A DNA stretch of 64,000 nucleotides, from assembly GCA_004296775.1 (NCBI GenBank), contig RHGE01000020.1, forward strand, positions 23,312-87,311, written 5' to 3'. The stretch comes from Marinilabiliaceae bacterium JC017. GTDB lineage: Bacteria > Bacteroidota > Bacteroidia > Bacteroidales > Marinilabiliaceae. A program made the translations under genes and the position numbers. The notes under the pieces were generated by a model that saw nothing but the letters and a program-made list of their open reading frames with translations, was not told the DNA's origin and did no database searches. Shown here in pieces: positions 1-10,900 of this stretch. Numbering within the stretch: the stretch's first letter is position 1; each line of letters starts with the position of its first letter.

Positions 1-146
1 ACAAGAAAATCATCTTTTTGCGCAATCAGATCTATCTCTTTCTGTTTAAATCGCCAGTTGCGGGCAAGAATACGGTACCCCTTATCAGCAAGAAATTCAG
101 CTGCAATATCTTCCCCTTTTTCCCCTAAACGATTGTGTTCAGCCAT
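1..146 (-). CDS. yraN: YraN family (UPF0102) protein, partial
   Basis: The first 48 codons of a gene that continues past the left edge; it begins at the ATG at 146. The translation opens [18 protein letters not shown] and continues with ...[19 protein letters not shown]. The G-x-x-GE-x-x-A opening and the NWR-x(5)-EIDLI segment are the signature of the UPF0102/YraN family, a small restriction-endonuclease-like fold whose acidic residues fall in EIDLI. The biological role is not firmly known. It lies 15 nt downstream of the LD-carboxypeptidase stop on the same strand, so the two are probably cotranscribed. Confidence 0.85.
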   Translation of the reverse strand, partial: MAEHNRLGEKGEDIAAEFLADKGYRILARNWRFKQKEIDLIAQKDDFL

Positions 147-161
147 AATGGTAATAATGTA

Positions 162-1064
162 TTAGAAAATAACTGACGCTTTCTCCTGATTACTCTTAAG
201 GGTTACTCGTTTACCTAAGATCAACGGTTGATTGATGTTATCATGCCCAGCCGGAAAATCAAAGATAACGGGATAGTCATAATCATCTACAGCCTCCAGA
301 ATTATTTCAGGAACAGTTTGACCATAAGGAGTATCATTGTCTTTCATAGAGGTGAACTGCCCCACAACAATACCATTCAGTTTACTTAGCATCCCCCCTG
401 TTTTCAAGTTTTGCATCATACGATCCAGATGATACAGGTATTCCCCAACATCCTCAATAAACAGAATTTTCCCTTTGGCATCGAAATCCAGATGAGTGCC
501 CCTTAGACTATAAAGAATCGATAAATTACCACCGATCAACACACCATTGGCCTCGCCAAACTTATTAAGTGTATTAGCTGGTACCTCATAAACCGGACGC
601 CGCCCCTGAAGCACCTTAAAAAGATTAGCCAGGTCAGAATCTTCCAATGATTTACCCGCGAAATTTTTAGGCATGGGTCCATGTATCGAAGCAACTCCAA
701 GTCGATTTTGGAGACAAGCATGAAGTACTGTTACATCACTGAAACCGACAATCCACTTTGGCTTTTCCATGAAATGGGTAAAGTCGAGTTTATCCATAAT
801 GCGTATAGTTCCATACCCGCCCCTTGCGCATAGTATCACATCAATGTCTTTGCGATTGAGCATTTGCTGAAAATCTTGTGCCCGGTGACAATCATTACCA
901 GCATACTGATGGAAAGAATTCATGACATGGTCACCGAGAACCACTTTATAATTCATGCTTGTCAGCATTTTCTCCGAAAAATGGATCACCTCCGGATCTA
1001 TCTTGCCTGCCGGAGCCACAATACCAATGGTTGCGTGATCATCAATAAATTGAGGAAAGATCAT
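162..1064 (-). CDS. ldcA: LD-carboxypeptidase (peptidase S66, LdcA-like)
   Basis: A 300-residue protein of the serine peptidase S66 family, which removes the terminal D-alanine from tetrapeptide stems during murein recycling. The nucleophile motif GFSDVT is visible with Ser109, preceded by the ARGGYGT loop (about 80-86). The remaining triad residues should be the Glu of FIEDVGE (about 204) and the His of PAGHDN (about 275), giving the usual Ser-Glu-His set. There is no signal peptide, as expected for the cytosolic enzyme. Length is normal. It is divergent from metG across a 210-nt gap and is followed closely by yraN. Confidence 0.93.
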   Translation of the reverse strand: MIFPQFIDDHATIGIVAPAGKIDPEVIHFSEKMLTSMNYKVVLGDHVMNSFHQYAGNDCHRAQDFQQMLNRKDIDVILCARGGYGTIRIMDKLDFTHFMEKPKWIVGFSDVTVLHACLQNRLGVASIHGPMPKNFAGKSLEDSDLANLFKVLQGRRPVYEVPANTLNKFGEANGVLIGGNLSILYSLRGTHLDFDAKGKILFIEDVGEYLYHLDRMMQNLKTGGMLSKLNGIVVGQFTSMKDNDTPYGQTVPEIILEAVDDYDYPVIFDFPAGHDNINQPLILGKRVTLKSNQEKASVIF

Positions 1065-1129
1065 GTAGAAACAGTTTAATGAAAAAGTACGCCGTAAATA
1101 AATGTTTGGTTATCTTTGTGAAGTTAATA

Positions 1130-1246
1130 AAAAGCCTCGAAAGGATTCGGGGTTTTGTTACATAAAATTATCGTTGAAATCATCTTTCCTCTTTGTCAAA
1201 GACGAGTGAATACACCACTTTGGAGGGCTATTCATTTTTCAACGAT
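1130..1246 (+). promoter_or_regulatory. structured leader upstream of metG
   Basis: In the ldcA-metG gap an imperfect hairpin at about 1130-1156 (AAAGCC.CGAA paired with TTCG.GGTTTT, followed by Ts) precedes a long-range inverted repeat. ATCGTTGAAA at 1170-1179 can pair with TTTCAACGAT at 1237-1246, enclosing 57 nt and ending 28 nt before the metG ATG. The pairing is seen directly; a regulatory role in metG expression is inference. It has no T-box hallmark that I can recognise. Confidence 0.35.
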
Positions 1247-1274
1247 CCAACCATAAGAATCAAATTATAGAAAA

Positions 1275-3317
1275 ATGACGCAAACCGGTAAATTTAAAAG
1301 AACGCTTGTAACCACTGCCTTGCCTTATGCCAATGGACCTGTGCATATTGGCCACCTGGCCGGTGTATATGTGCCTGCCGATATCTACGTAAGATACCTC
1401 AGACTAAAAGGAGAAGATGTATTATTAATTGGTGGATCGGATGAACATGGAGTACCCATTACTTTAAAAGCAAAAAGAGAGGGCGTTACTCCGCAAGATA
1501 TCGTGGACAAATATCACAATATCATCAAAGAGGCGTTTGACCAGTTTGGCATCACATTCGATGTTTATTCTCGCACAACCACCGAAACACATTATCAAAC
1601 AGCATCAGAATTCTTCAAAAAACTATACGAAAAAGGTGAATTCATCGAAAAGGAGTCTGAACAATATTACGATGAATCAGCCGGCCAGTTTTTAGCAGAC
1701 CGTTACATTACCGGTACTTGTCCTCACTGCAAAAGCGAAGGAGCCTATGGCGATCAGTGCGAGAGTTGTGGCACATCTCTAAATGCTACTGATTTAATTC
1801 AACCAAAATCAGTTGTCTCAGGAAGTACTCCGGTAATGCGAAAAACCAAGCATTGGTACCTGCCATTGGATAAACACGAAGCATTTTTAAAAGAGTGGAT
1901 TCTTGACGGTCACAAGGAATGGAAACCCAATGTTTACGGCCAATGTAAATCCTGGTTGGATATGGGCTTACAACCGCGTGCCGTAAGCCGCGACTTGGAT
2001 TGGGGTGTTCCCGTGCCGGTTGAAGGAGCAGATGGAAAAGTTTTATACGTATGGTTTGATGCACCTATCGGATATATTTCAGCCACTAAAGAACATACGC
2101 CTGAATGGGAAAAATACTGGAAAGATCCGGAAACAAGAATGTTGCATTTCATCGGGAAAGACAATATTGTTTTCCACTGCATTGTATTCCCGGCCATGCT
2201 AAAAGCTGAAGGAAGTTACAACCTTCCCGATAATGTTCCGGCCAATGAATTCCTGAATCTTGAAGGGGACAAAATATCGACATCACGCAACTGGGCGGTG
2301 TGGTTGCATGAATACCTCTTAGATTTCAAAGATAAGCAGGATGTATTACGCTATGTTCTTACTGCCAATGCACCTGAAAGTAAAGACAATGACTTTACTT
2401 GGAAAGATTTTCAGGCACGCAACAATAATGAGTTGGTAGCTATTCTGGGTAATTTTGTGAACAGGGCTGTTGTATTAACCCACAAGTATTTTGACGGTAA
2501 AGTTCCGGCACAAGTAACAATTGAAGAGTATGACCGCCAAACACTGGAAGAAATTCCGGTAATCGTGAAAAAGGTGGAAGACTCCCTGAACAATTTTAAA
2601 TTCAGAGAAGCGGTTAAAGAAGCTATGAATCTGGCCAGACTGGGAAATAAATACCTGGCAGATACAGAACCATGGAAGCTTATAAAAAATGATGAAGACC
2701 GCGTAAAAACGATCTTGAATATTTCACTTCAAATTTCAGCCAATCTGTCTATTCTGATGGAACCATTCCTTCCATTTACAGCCACTAAATTAAAGAACAT
2801 ACTAAACCTTGATCAATTGACATGGGAACAATGTGGCAAAATAGATCTTTTGGAAAACAATAAAGTGATTAATAAACCGGAGCTGCTTTTTGAAAAAATA
2901 GAAGATGCAGACATCCAAGCCCAGCTTGATCGTTTGGCTCAGACAAAAGAGGCGAATGAAGCGGCTGCTAAAGAAGTAATGCCTGCTAAAGAGAATATTG
3001 AATTCGATGATTTCACCAAATTAGATATTCGGGTAGGAACAATTCTTGAAGCCGAGAAAGTAGCCAAAACCAAGAAACTACTCAAATTAAAAGTTGACAC
3101 TGGCATTGATCAGCGCACCGTAGTTTCTGGTATTGCCGAATATTATAAACCGGAAAACATCATTGGAAAACAAGTAAGTATCCTTGTTAACTTGGCTCCC
3201 CGAAAAATAAAGGGAATTGAATCCCAAGGAATGATTTTGATGGCAGAGGATGCCAATGGCGAATTAGCCTTTGTATTGCCAGAAAAAACAATTAAAGAAG
3301 GATCCGAAATAAGGTAA
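1275..3317 (+). CDS. metG: methionyl-tRNA synthetase
   Basis: A 680-residue class I aminoacyl-tRNA synthetase that charges tRNA-Met. The HIGH motif is at H24-I-G-H27 ([14 protein letters not shown]) and the KMSKS loop appears as K333-I-S-T-S337. A zinc knuckle with two CxxC pairs (CPHC...CESC, about 149-168) is present. The catalytic and anticodon domains are followed, from about residue 575, by a C-terminal tRNA-binding (EMAP/Trbp111-like) domain with [10 protein letters not shown] and [15 protein letters not shown]. The length fits MetRS proteins with this appended domain. A strong bidirectional terminator follows. Confidence 0.98.
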   Translation: MTQTGKFKRTLVTTALPYANGPVHIGHLAGVYVPADIYVRYLRLKGEDVLLIGGSDEHGVPITLKAKREGVTPQDIVDKYHNIIKEAFDQFGITFDVYSRTTTETHYQTASEFFKKLYEKGEFIEKESEQYYDESAGQFLADRYITGTCPHCKSEGAYGDQCESCGTSLNATDLIQPKSVVSGSTPVMRKTKHWYLPLDKHEAFLKEWILDGHKEWKPNVYGQCKSWLDMGLQPRAVSRDLDWGVPVPVEGADGKVLYVWFDAPIGYISATKEHTPEWEKYWKDPETRMLHFIGKDNIVFHCIVFPAMLKAEGSYNLPDNVPANEFLNLEGDKISTSRNWAVWLHEYLLDFKDKQDVLRYVLTANAPESKDNDFTWKDFQARNNNELVAILGNFVNRAVVLTHKYFDGKVPAQVTIEEYDRQTLEEIPVIVKKVEDSLNNFKFREAVKEAMNLARLGNKYLADTEPWKLIKNDEDRVKTILNISLQISANLSILMEPFLPFTATKLKNILNLDQLTWEQCGKIDLLENNKVINKPELLFEKIEDADIQAQLDRLAQTKEANEAAAKEVMPAKENIEFDDFTKLDIRVGTILEAEKVAKTKKLLKLKVDTGIDQRTVVSGIAEYYKPENIIGKQVSILVNLAPRKIKGIESQGMILMAEDANGELAFVLPEKTIKEGSEIR

Positions 3318-3337
3318 TTTGTAAATATTCTATAGAA

Positions 3338-3375
3338 AACAAAAGAGCGGTTTCATAAAAAACCGCTCTTTTGTT
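3338..3375. terminator. bidirectional terminator between metG and hflX
   Basis: A near-perfect inverted repeat with a 16-bp arm (AACAAAAGAGCGGTTT and its complement) has A-rich and T-rich flanks. It lies 20 nt after the metG stop and abuts the stop codon of the convergent hflX gene, so it can serve both genes. Confidence 0.85.
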
Positions 3376-4589
3376 TATCCTTCAATATCTTCGTATGTTT
3401 CGTAAAGAAAATCATTAAACGGAAAACGCTTTACATGTATGCGTTTTACTTCTTCGTAAAGAAGGGATTTAAACTCCTGGAAGTTAACTTTATTCCTGGC
3501 AGAAATAAAAACGCACTTCTGATCTTTCCCCATCCAGGTATTCTTTAACTCTTCAAGAGTAAAATTCTCTTTTGTCCGTGGCGTTAGATCGTCTTCTTCT
3601 TTTTCAATAAATGAGTAGGCATCAATCTTATTGAACACGATAAATGTGGGTTTCTCTTTGTGATCAAGCTCTCTTAAAGTCTGCTCAACCACTTCTATCT
3701 GCTGTTCAAATCCAGGATGTGAAATATCTACAATATGAAGTAACACATCCGCTTCCCTCACTTCATCAAGCGTCGATTTAAATGACTCTACCAAATGGTG
3801 AGGTAACTTCCTAATAAAACCAACAGTATCAGCCAAAAGAAAAGGAAGGTTATCAACCACAACTTTTCTGACTGTAGTATCTAAGGTTGCGAATAATTTA
3901 TTCTCAGCAAACACTTCAGATTTACTCAGGACATTCATCAAAGTCGATTTTCCCACATTGGTATACCCCACTAGCGCAACCCTCACCAGCTTTCCTCGAT
4001 TTTGACGTTGAGTAGCCATCTGACGGTCTATCTTCTTCAAATCTTCTTTTAGCTTGGCGATTTTATCCCGGATAATCCTTCTGTCTGTTTCAATCTCCTT
4101 CTCTCCTGGACCACGCATTCCAATACCTCCGCGTTGTCTTTCCAGGTGGGTCCACATACGTGTTAATCGAGGCAATAAGTATTGATACTGGGCAAGCTCT
4201 ACTTGTGTTTTAGCATGTGCTGTTCGTGCTCTACGAGCAAAAATATCTAGAATCAAATTAGTCCGATCCAGAATCAGACATTTCAATATTTGCTCCAAAT
4301 TACGCAATTGAGCAGGAGTCAACTCATCATCAAAGATGACAGTTCGGATTTCGTGAATTTTAATGTAATCATTAATCTCCTCAAGCTTCCCCCTCCCAAC
4401 AAAAGTTTTTGAATCAGGCATACTGAGGTTCTGCACAAACTGTTTCACTGGCTCAGCACCAGCTGTTTCTGCTAAAAAAGCCAACTCATCCAAGTATTCT
4501 TGCACTTGTTGTTCTGATTCTTCAGGCTTTTTAACGCTAACCAGAATAACTTTTTCTAATTCCTTTTTGGTAGATACTCCTTCAATCAT
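3375..4589 (-). CDS. hflX: GTPase HflX
   Basis: A 404-residue ribosome-associated GTPase of the TRAFAC class, implicated in splitting stalled or heat-damaged ribosomes. The N-terminal HflX domain carries GRGKLEEI (about 65-72) and FDDELTPAQLRNLE (about 86-99). It is followed by GxGMRGPGEKEIETDRR, a coiled linker, and the G domain: G1 GYTNVGKST (208-216), G3 DTVGF and G4 NKID. The C-terminal part is rich in Glu and Lys. Length is typical. It is convergent with metG and shares its terminator. Confidence 0.96.
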   Translation of the reverse strand: MIEGVSTKKELEKVILVSVKKPEESEQQVQEYLDELAFLAETAGAEPVKQFVQNLSMPDSKTFVGRGKLEEINDYIKIHEIRTVIFDDELTPAQLRNLEQILKCLILDRTNLILDIFARRARTAHAKTQVELAQYQYLLPRLTRMWTHLERQRGGIGMRGPGEKEIETDRRIIRDKIAKLKEDLKKIDRQMATQRQNRGKLVRVALVGYTNVGKSTLMNVLSKSEVFAENKLFATLDTTVRKVVVDNLPFLLADTVGFIRKLPHHLVESFKSTLDEVREADVLLHIVDISHPGFEQQIEVVEQTLRELDHKEKPTFIVFNKIDAYSFIEKEEDDLTPRTKENFTLEELKNTWMGKDQKCVFISARNKVNFQEFKSLLYEEVKRIHVKRFPFNDFLYETYEDIEG

Positions 4590-4633
4590 TCATTATCGGA
4601 TTTATAAAGGCTACAAATATAGTGATTTACCCC

Positions 4634-4668
4634 AACAAAAAACCCGGCTAATAGCCGGGTTTTTTGTT
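4634..4668 (-). terminator. terminator downstream of tonB-like gene
   Basis: The hairpin AACCCGGCTA/ATAGCCGGGTT is embedded in A-run and T-run flanks, 22 nt beyond the stop codon of the minus-strand tonB gene. It is symmetrical enough to act on either strand. Confidence 0.8.
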
Positions 4669-4689
4669 ATTATTTAATGCACTTAAGCC

Positions 4690-5373
4690 TTACTGAAGAA
4701 CAAAGTTGATTGGCACAGTATAAGATACTTTTACCGCTTTACCTCTTTGTTTTCCGGCCTTCCATTTCGGCATCGACATTACCACTCGAATTGCTTCTTT
4801 ATCCAAATTTGGATCTACACCCCGAGCAATTTTTACTTGCTCCACTCCTCCTTTGGTATTCACAACAAATGATACATAAACACGACCCTGGATACCATTT
4901 TCCTGGGCAATTACAGGATACTTCACTGATTGAGCAATGTACTTACGCAATGCTGCTTCACCCCCCGGGAATTCCGGCATTTCTTCTACAATGAAGAAAA
5001 CAGGAGCGTCTTCAGTTTCTTCCTCTTCAACAACAACATCAGAAAAGTCGATTTCTGTATCTTCGTCCATTTCTGTGTCTTCAATGTCTAATTCTTCATC
5101 CAACTCCACATCGTCTTCCACGATATTAAGTACATCAGTTACTTTCGGTGGTGGTGGTGGTGGTGGTGGTTTAACCTCTTCCTGCCTGGTAATAGGAATA
5201 ATCTCCTCTTCAGCTTCGAGATCATCCACAATTTCAAACTGGGAAACGTCCACGTCGGTTGTTGTCCATTCAAAGGCAATTAACACCATTGCAAGCACAA
5301 CTACCAAACCAACCTGCATGAAGATTGTCTTCTTGTTTTCCAGATCTGCTTTGGGCGACTTTTTTACTTCCAT
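4690..5373 (-). CDS. tonB: TonB family energy transducer
   Basis: A 227-residue TonB-type protein that couples the inner-membrane proton gradient (via ExbB/ExbD) to outer-membrane receptors. One N-terminal membrane anchor (about 17-35) is followed by a linker containing eight consecutive prolines (69-76) and a strongly acidic Glu/Asp stretch. The C-terminal TonB domain carries the Bacteroidota-type MPEFPGGEAALRKYI entry and ends YTVPINFVLQ. No exbB or exbD is adjacent. An apparent open frame on the opposite strand is an artefact of the acidic/proline codon run. Confidence 0.93.
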   Translation of the reverse strand: MEVKKSPKADLENKKTIFMQVGLVVVLAMVLIAFEWTTTDVDVSQFEIVDDLEAEEEIIPITRQEEVKPPPPPPPPKVTDVLNIVEDDVELDEELDIEDTEMDEDTEIDFSDVVVEEEETEDAPVFFIVEEMPEFPGGEAALRKYIAQSVKYPVIAQENGIQGRVYVSFVVNTKGGVEQVKIARGVDPNLDKEAIRVVMSMPKWKAGKQRGKAVKVSYTVPINFVLQ

Positions 5374-5648
5374 AATAGACTTACGTTTTGGTGCCTAAAG
5401 ATAGCTTTAAAAATAAGTTTAATCAAGATTCAGGTAGGACTCCTGAAATTTGAGTGGATAAAAATAGAACATTCTATTTAAAATCCATTGCATTTCATTC
5501 GATTTTTCAAATGCAGTTGTATTTTGCCTATTGATATACCCATTGTAGTTCCTCTTTTAAGGATTCTTTGGCATCCTAGTTTCAGCAAAAAAATGACTGC
5601 CCAGTCAAAATTTTATCAAATTAATTTATCTGAAATAAAAATTTAATA

Positions 5649-5656
5649 TATATTTG
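5649..5656 (+). promoter_or_regulatory. candidate -7 element for tRNA-Ala
   Basis: TATATTTG matches the Bacteroidota primary sigma -7 consensus TAnnTTTG and lies 17 nt before the mature tRNA 5' end. No clear TTTG -33 element is visible at the right spacing, so only the -7 box is called. The rest of the 300-nt gap back to tonB holds nothing else I recognise. Confidence 0.5.
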
Positions 5657-5673
5657 CCATCGCAAAAAGCAAA

Positions 5674-5747
5674 GGGGGCGTAGCTCAGTTGGCTAGAGCG
5701 TTTGACTGGCAGTCAAGAGGTCAGGGGTTCGATTCCCCTCGTCTCCA
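5674..5747 (+). tRNA. tRNA-Ala (GGC)
   Basis: A complete 74-nt cloverleaf. The 7-bp acceptor stem GGGGGCG pairs with CGTCTCC (two G-U pairs), and the D arm is GCTC...GAGC. The anticodon stem TTTGA/TCAAG carries loop CTGGCAG with anticodon GGC at 5708-5710. The T arm is AGGGG-TTCGATT-CCCCT and the discriminator is A. No CCA is encoded. Confidence 0.93.
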
Positions 5748-5749
5748 CA

Positions 5750-5782
5750 AGAAGGACAACTAAAAATTAGTTGTCCTTCTTT
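5750..5782 (+). terminator. terminator after tRNA-Ala
   Basis: AAGAAGGACAACTAA pairs with TTAGTTGTCCTTCTT, immediately 3' of the tRNA and followed by TTTATA. It is a typical rho-independent tRNA terminator. Confidence 0.8.
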
Positions 5783-5880
5783 TATATATAATCACATCTG
5801 AAATATTTAGGAATTTTTAATACCTCTTCATTCCGCTTATTCATCGATTCACTTACCTTTGTTTTTAAAAGCCAAGCTAT

Positions 5881-6954
5881 ATGTCGGATAACTCGGGTAA
5901 GATACTAAAAAGCATTAATCCGGTAAAAGTAGTATTTCCAGTTATAATTGGATTAGGTGTAACTGGATTTATGCTTTATCGCGAATTCGACCCATCCAGC
6001 CTTTCAGCTCTTCACTTTACTCTTCAATCATTTTTTTGGCTGATTATTTCTTTTTTAATGATGGCCATCAGAGATCTCAGTTACGTTTACCGCATACGGT
6101 TACTAAGTAATAACAAGTTATCATGGAAAAACTCCATCAATGTTATTTTGCTATGGGAGTTTACGTCAGCAATAACACCTTCTGCAATTGGAGGAACCAG
6201 CGTGGCTATTTTCTTTTTAAACAAGGAAGGCTTGAGAATTGGGCGAAGCACAGCGGTAGTAATGGTTACTTCATTCCTAGATGAACTTTACTTTATTATA
6301 ACCTTTCCCATTATCCTTTTTGCCATCGGAAGAACTGATATTTTCACTTTTGGAGAGCTAACACAACAAAGTCTTCCCTGGTTTAGAAATCAATTCTTCG
6401 TCTTCGCCCTCATTGGATATCTATTAAAGTTGGCCTACACCATTGTGATAAGCTATGGTCTTTTCTTTAATCCCAGAGGACTAAAATGGCTCCTTCTCTG
6501 GCTCTTTAAATTACCAATTATTAGAAAATGGCGCCCCCAAGCTAATGAATCTGGTACAGACCTAATTCAAACCTCACATGAATTTAAATCATGGCCGATA
6601 AAAAACTGGTTAAAAGCCTTTGGTGCAACAGCATTAAGCTGGACCGCACGCTATTGGGTGGTTAACACGCTTATTTTATCCTTCTTTGGCATCTATTTTC
6701 TTAACTGGGAAAATCACATTATCATATTTGGTAAACAACTAGTAATGTGGATCATGATGCTTGTAAGCCCAACACCAGGCGGCAGTGGTTTTGCTGAATA
6801 TGTCTTTAAAGAATTTCTGGCCGGATTAATTCCACTTGGAACAGGTGTCACTATGGCTTTTTTATGGCGGTTCATTAGCTATTACCCATACTTAATCATA
6901 GGCGCCTTCCTTGTGCCCAAATGGATACGAAAACACTTCCTTTCAAGGAGTTGA
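5881..6954 (+). CDS. UPF0104/YbhN-like lysylphosphatidylglycerol synthase TM-region protein
   Basis: A 357-residue polytopic membrane protein with about eight hydrophobic helices. It matches the family that includes YbhN, AglD and the MprF N-terminal flippase domain: the conserved segments SAITPSAIGGTSVAIFFL (about 98-115), TSFLDELYF (about 130-138) and SPTPGGSGFAEY (about 296-307) are present. These proteins are associated with lipid flipping or lipid-linked glycosylation, but the substrate here is unknown. There is no fused LPG-synthase domain. It stands between tRNA-Ala and the ModA-like gene and is probably its own unit. Confidence 0.85.
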   Translation: MSDNSGKILKSINPVKVVFPVIIGLGVTGFMLYREFDPSSLSALHFTLQSFFWLIISFLMMAIRDLSYVYRIRLLSNNKLSWKNSINVILLWEFTSAITPSAIGGTSVAIFFLNKEGLRIGRSTAVVMVTSFLDELYFIITFPIILFAIGRTDIFTFGELTQQSLPWFRNQFFVFALIGYLLKLAYTIVISYGLFFNPRGLKWLLLWLFKLPIIRKWRPQANESGTDLIQTSHEFKSWPIKNWLKAFGATALSWTARYWVVNTLILSFFGIYFLNWENHIIIFGKQLVMWIMMLVSPTPGGSGFAEYVFKEFLAGLIPLGTGVTMAFLWRFISYYPYLIIGAFLVPKWIRKHFLSRS

Positions 6955-7052
6955 CATTTGACCAACAACTTTAAATCAATGACAAAAAGAATTCGCAAGA
7001 AGAAGGCATTCACTAACTTGTTGTAGTGCTAATCCTATCTTTTATGTCCTTA

Positions 7053-7865
7053 ATGAAAGTTATTCCTTTTATATTAACCTTACTACTCTTTATCCTTGTT
7101 TCAGGCTGCAGGGTAAAGGAAAACAAGATGCCACATGTTGATACATCGATCCAACATGAAGTACTGATTTATTGCGAAAATTCAATGGTACCAGTGATTC
7201 TGGAGCTAGCAAATGAATTTGAAAAAAAATACCACTGCCGCGTCAAAATACAGAACGATTGTGCACAAAATCTAATTGGTCTCATTAATTACTCAAAAAA
7301 AGGTGACCTATTTATTCCTTCTTCAATCATCGCATTTAAGCAATTAAGAAATAAAACTGGCTTTTCAGTAACAGATTCGACTTTATTAGGATATAACAGA
7401 TTGGTATTCATGGTTAAAAAAGGCAATCCTTCTAAATTTAATGGCGACACCAAGCAACTTATTAAAGAAAAACATGCTATTATTATTGCCAATCCAGAAA
7501 CAAGCTCGCTGGGTTTAGAAACCCAAAAATACCTCAAAAAAAACAGGTTATATGAACGCGTACTGAAAAATGTTGTTGCTTTATCTGCTGACTATAAGGG
7601 GTTAGTAAAAAGCCTATCTAACAATCAGGCAGACATAGCTTTAAATTGGAAAAGCGTTATATATATTAATGGCAATAAGAATTTGGTAGATTTTATAACT
7701 ATAGATTCAAATACAGATGTTTCAAACAGCGTTTATGCAGGCCTGTTATCAACCTCTGATAACAAGGAATTAGCCAGAGTATTTCTTTCTTTAATTAATT
7801 CCAACACCGGCAGATCGATATTAACAAAGCATGGTTTTTCCAAAAGAAAAACATTTATTTTTTAA
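7053..7865 (+). CDS. ModA-like extracellular substrate-binding lipoprotein
   Basis: A 270-residue periplasmic binding protein of the molybdate/sulfate (ModA, SBP_bac_11) type. The ATG at 7053 gives a clean lipoprotein signal (MKVIPFILTLL...LVSGC, Cys19); an upstream GTG at 7026 and an ATG at 7044 are possible but less likely. The mature part starts EVLIYCENSMVPVILELANEFEKKYHCRV, as in ModA, and has GDLFIPSS and ANPETSSLG segments. No permease or ATPase lies nearby. The next gene, 42 nt on, is a hybrid histidine kinase, so this may be a sensory rather than a transport binding protein (inference). The region is notably AT-rich. Confidence 0.8.
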   Translation: MKVIPFILTLLLFILVSGCRVKENKMPHVDTSIQHEVLIYCENSMVPVILELANEFEKKYHCRVKIQNDCAQNLIGLINYSKKGDLFIPSSIIAFKQLRNKTGFSVTDSTLLGYNRLVFMVKKGNPSKFNGDTKQLIKEKHAIIIANPETSSLGLETQKYLKKNRLYERVLKNVVALSADYKGLVKSLSNNQADIALNWKSVIYINGNKNLVDFITIDSNTDVSNSVYAGLLSTSDNKELARVFLSLINSNTGRSILTKHGFSKRKTFIF

Positions 7866-7907
7866 ATTTAAATGCATAAACTCTAAATTACATACAAAAA
7901 ACAGCGT

Positions 7908-10900
7908 GTGAACCGGTGGAATAAACTTAGCAGAATTATATTTCTTAAAGAACCCATTATAAATAAGTTGTATTTACTATTGGGCGTCTTTCTCATGACT
8001 ATTTCTGCTATATTACTTATCGAAAATTACTTTGATCACGCCTACATCACAAAGTATAGAAATGAAATTGACAATCAGGAACAGCAACGAAAAATTGAAA
8101 ACCTATTAAAGACCAATCTTTTAAAACTCAATATTGCTTTTAAATCTTACAGATCCATCTCTCACCCGCAGCAACTCTCCAATAATAATGAAACCATTCA
8201 AAACTTAATTGAAAAATGTCATAAAATCACTATTGTGCTTGATGAAGGAGGAAAAGTATCAAGCGTGAAATCTGTCAATCTACATTCAAAGGATGAAATT
8301 ACAGAAGTCATTACATACAAAAGGGACAAACACACTGGCTCTATAAAAGAAATCAGAGAGTTAGTTCCAAAAATAAGAGACCTAAATAATCTATCGAATA
8401 AGATCTCAACACACATAGACAATAAACTACAAGGGAAAATACCAAATCAGGAAAAGTACCTCAATTCAATCGAATTCTACATTAAACAATCCGACACCTA
8501 TTTTGAGAGAATTAATGAAATCGAAAACAAGATTTCGTATGATATCAATAAACGCTTAGCATACCTGCATAATACAAGCATCAATGTTGTAACAAAATAC
8601 AATAAGCTAAAGTATTTCAGCTTGTTCTTTTTTAGCCTCTTTGCGGTAATTATCACCTATTTTTTGATCAGCCAGATCAGAAGTGTAATAATCTTCAGGA
8701 GAAAGGCAGAAGAGAGTAATAAAAAATTATTGCTGGCTGTTGAACAAAGCCCCATCTCAATCATGATAACTGACACCAGTGGCAATATCGAGTATGTTAA
8801 TAAGGGTTTTGAAGATGTATCAGGGCTTTCAAAACATGAATTAACCGGACATAGTGCTAATCTATTAAAATCAGAAATAGAAGACAGTGCCTTTGCCAAT
8901 GTTCTCTGGCAAACAGTTCAGGAAGGTAAGGTATGGACAGGCGAATTGAATAATAGAAGAAAAGATGGAAGCATTTATTGGGAAAAAGTATTGATCTCTC
9001 CAGTATTAAGTGAAGATAAAACCATCTCAAATTACGTAGTCATAAAGGAGGATATCACCGAAAAACGAAATTTGACAGAATCATTGAGAGAATCAAACGA
9101 ATCAATGAAAACCATTACTGAAAATCTACCGGTGGGCATCCTCATTGTAAACACAAAAAAAGAAATTATTCAAATAAATCACACAGCCGCTAAAACAATG
9201 GGATTCAATTCCATTGAAGAGGCAATTTCCAAAATGAAGGGATTAACCTATAAAGACTTTTTTAACACCATTAAAAAAGACTATTATACAGATCCTACCA
9301 CCGGTATCAAAGTCACCTCACTGGAAGAGATTCTGGAAGTGAAAGAAAACAATATTTCACGTGAAATCCTCAAAAACATACTTCCCATTCGTCTGAATAA
9401 TGAACCGGTATTTCTGGAAGCATTCATGGACATAAGTGCACAAAAAGAGGTACAAAAAAAAGAAACAGAAGCAAACAAAGCAAAATCAGAATTTTTGGCC
9501 AATATGAGCCACGAAATTCGCACCCCCATGAATGGTATCATCGGAGCCACCGAATTACTTTCCAAAACCCATTTATCGAAAGAACAAAACAATATTGTAT
9601 CTATCATCTCACGATCATGTGAAAATCTTCTGGGCATAATCAATGACATCCTGGACTTTTCCAAAATTGAAGCCGGGAAAATGAAAATTGAGACATACCC
9701 CTTCAATATAAGATCAACCATCGATTATTTATTGGATCAAATGTCTTTTAAAACTAACGAAAAGGGTATCGAATTGTTAGGATCAATAGAAGAAACCATT
9801 CCAATGGTATTAATTGGTGATGAAGGACGAGTGATACAAATACTTGTTAATTTACTGGGGAATGCTGTTAAATTCACAAAAGAAGGCGAAGTCGTATTAA
9901 AAGTTGAAGTTGAAAAACAAATAGGGACGGAAATAACCCTCCATTTCATGGTTGAAGATTCAGGCATTGGAATTCCTAAAGATAAACTGGAAAAAATTTT
10001 TGAATCCTTTACTCAAGCTGACGGATCAACTACACGTAAATTTGGAGGAACCGGCCTGGGAACATCCATCTCAAAAATGTTACTGGAATTAATGGGTGGA
10101 AAAATATGGGTAGAGAGTCCCAATCCCAATTTTGCCTGGTCCAAAGAAAACCCAGGTTCAGTTTTTCATTTCATCTTACCTTTCAAAATTGACAAAAGCC
10201 AAGCGGTATACGAGCTAGACACAGAAAAATTTGCCGAGGTGCGTACTCTCATTGTAGATAACCACAAAACCAACCTATTATTACTCAAAAAAACATTAAA
10301 CAACTGGGGAATTGCATCAGAGGCCATCAATGATGAAAAATCGGCCATTGACCTCCTCCAAGGAAAAAACAACTTCAACCTGGTGATCATTGACGCCCAT
10401 GTTTTCAGCAAAGTACACAACAACTTTATTAACCACCTAAAAAATGCCAAAGAAGATGTAAAGCTCATCATGTTTACCTCCGATAACAAATGGAAGGATC
10501 AAGATGAATACAAAGGAATAGATTGTGTCCTTCAAAAACCCATTAAGCATACCCAACTTTATACTGCTATTGAATCCCTATTTTCTCTATCTAAGGAAAT
10601 AAATAGTGTTGGAGAAAACGGAAAAGAAACCTTTAGTGATCGAATCAAAGGCAAAAAGATTTTATTAGTGGAGGATAATATTATTAACCAAAAAATTGCA
10701 GAAAAGATGCTTGCCCGAATTGGGTTCAAAACAGATATTGCCAACAACGGTGAAGAAGCAGTGGATTTGATAAAAAAATCCCCCTCTACATTCGATCTCA
10801 TTTTTATGGATGTACAAATGCCAATCCTGAATGGACTAGATGCGACACGACATTTAAGAAATGCTAAAATTGAAATACCTATCATTGCCATGACAGCTAA

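Noticed and set aside
4937..5398. A 153-codon plus-strand frame opposite tonB, rich in Ser and Gly
   Set aside because: It is the antisense of the acidic and poly-proline codons of tonB and has no homology-like features.
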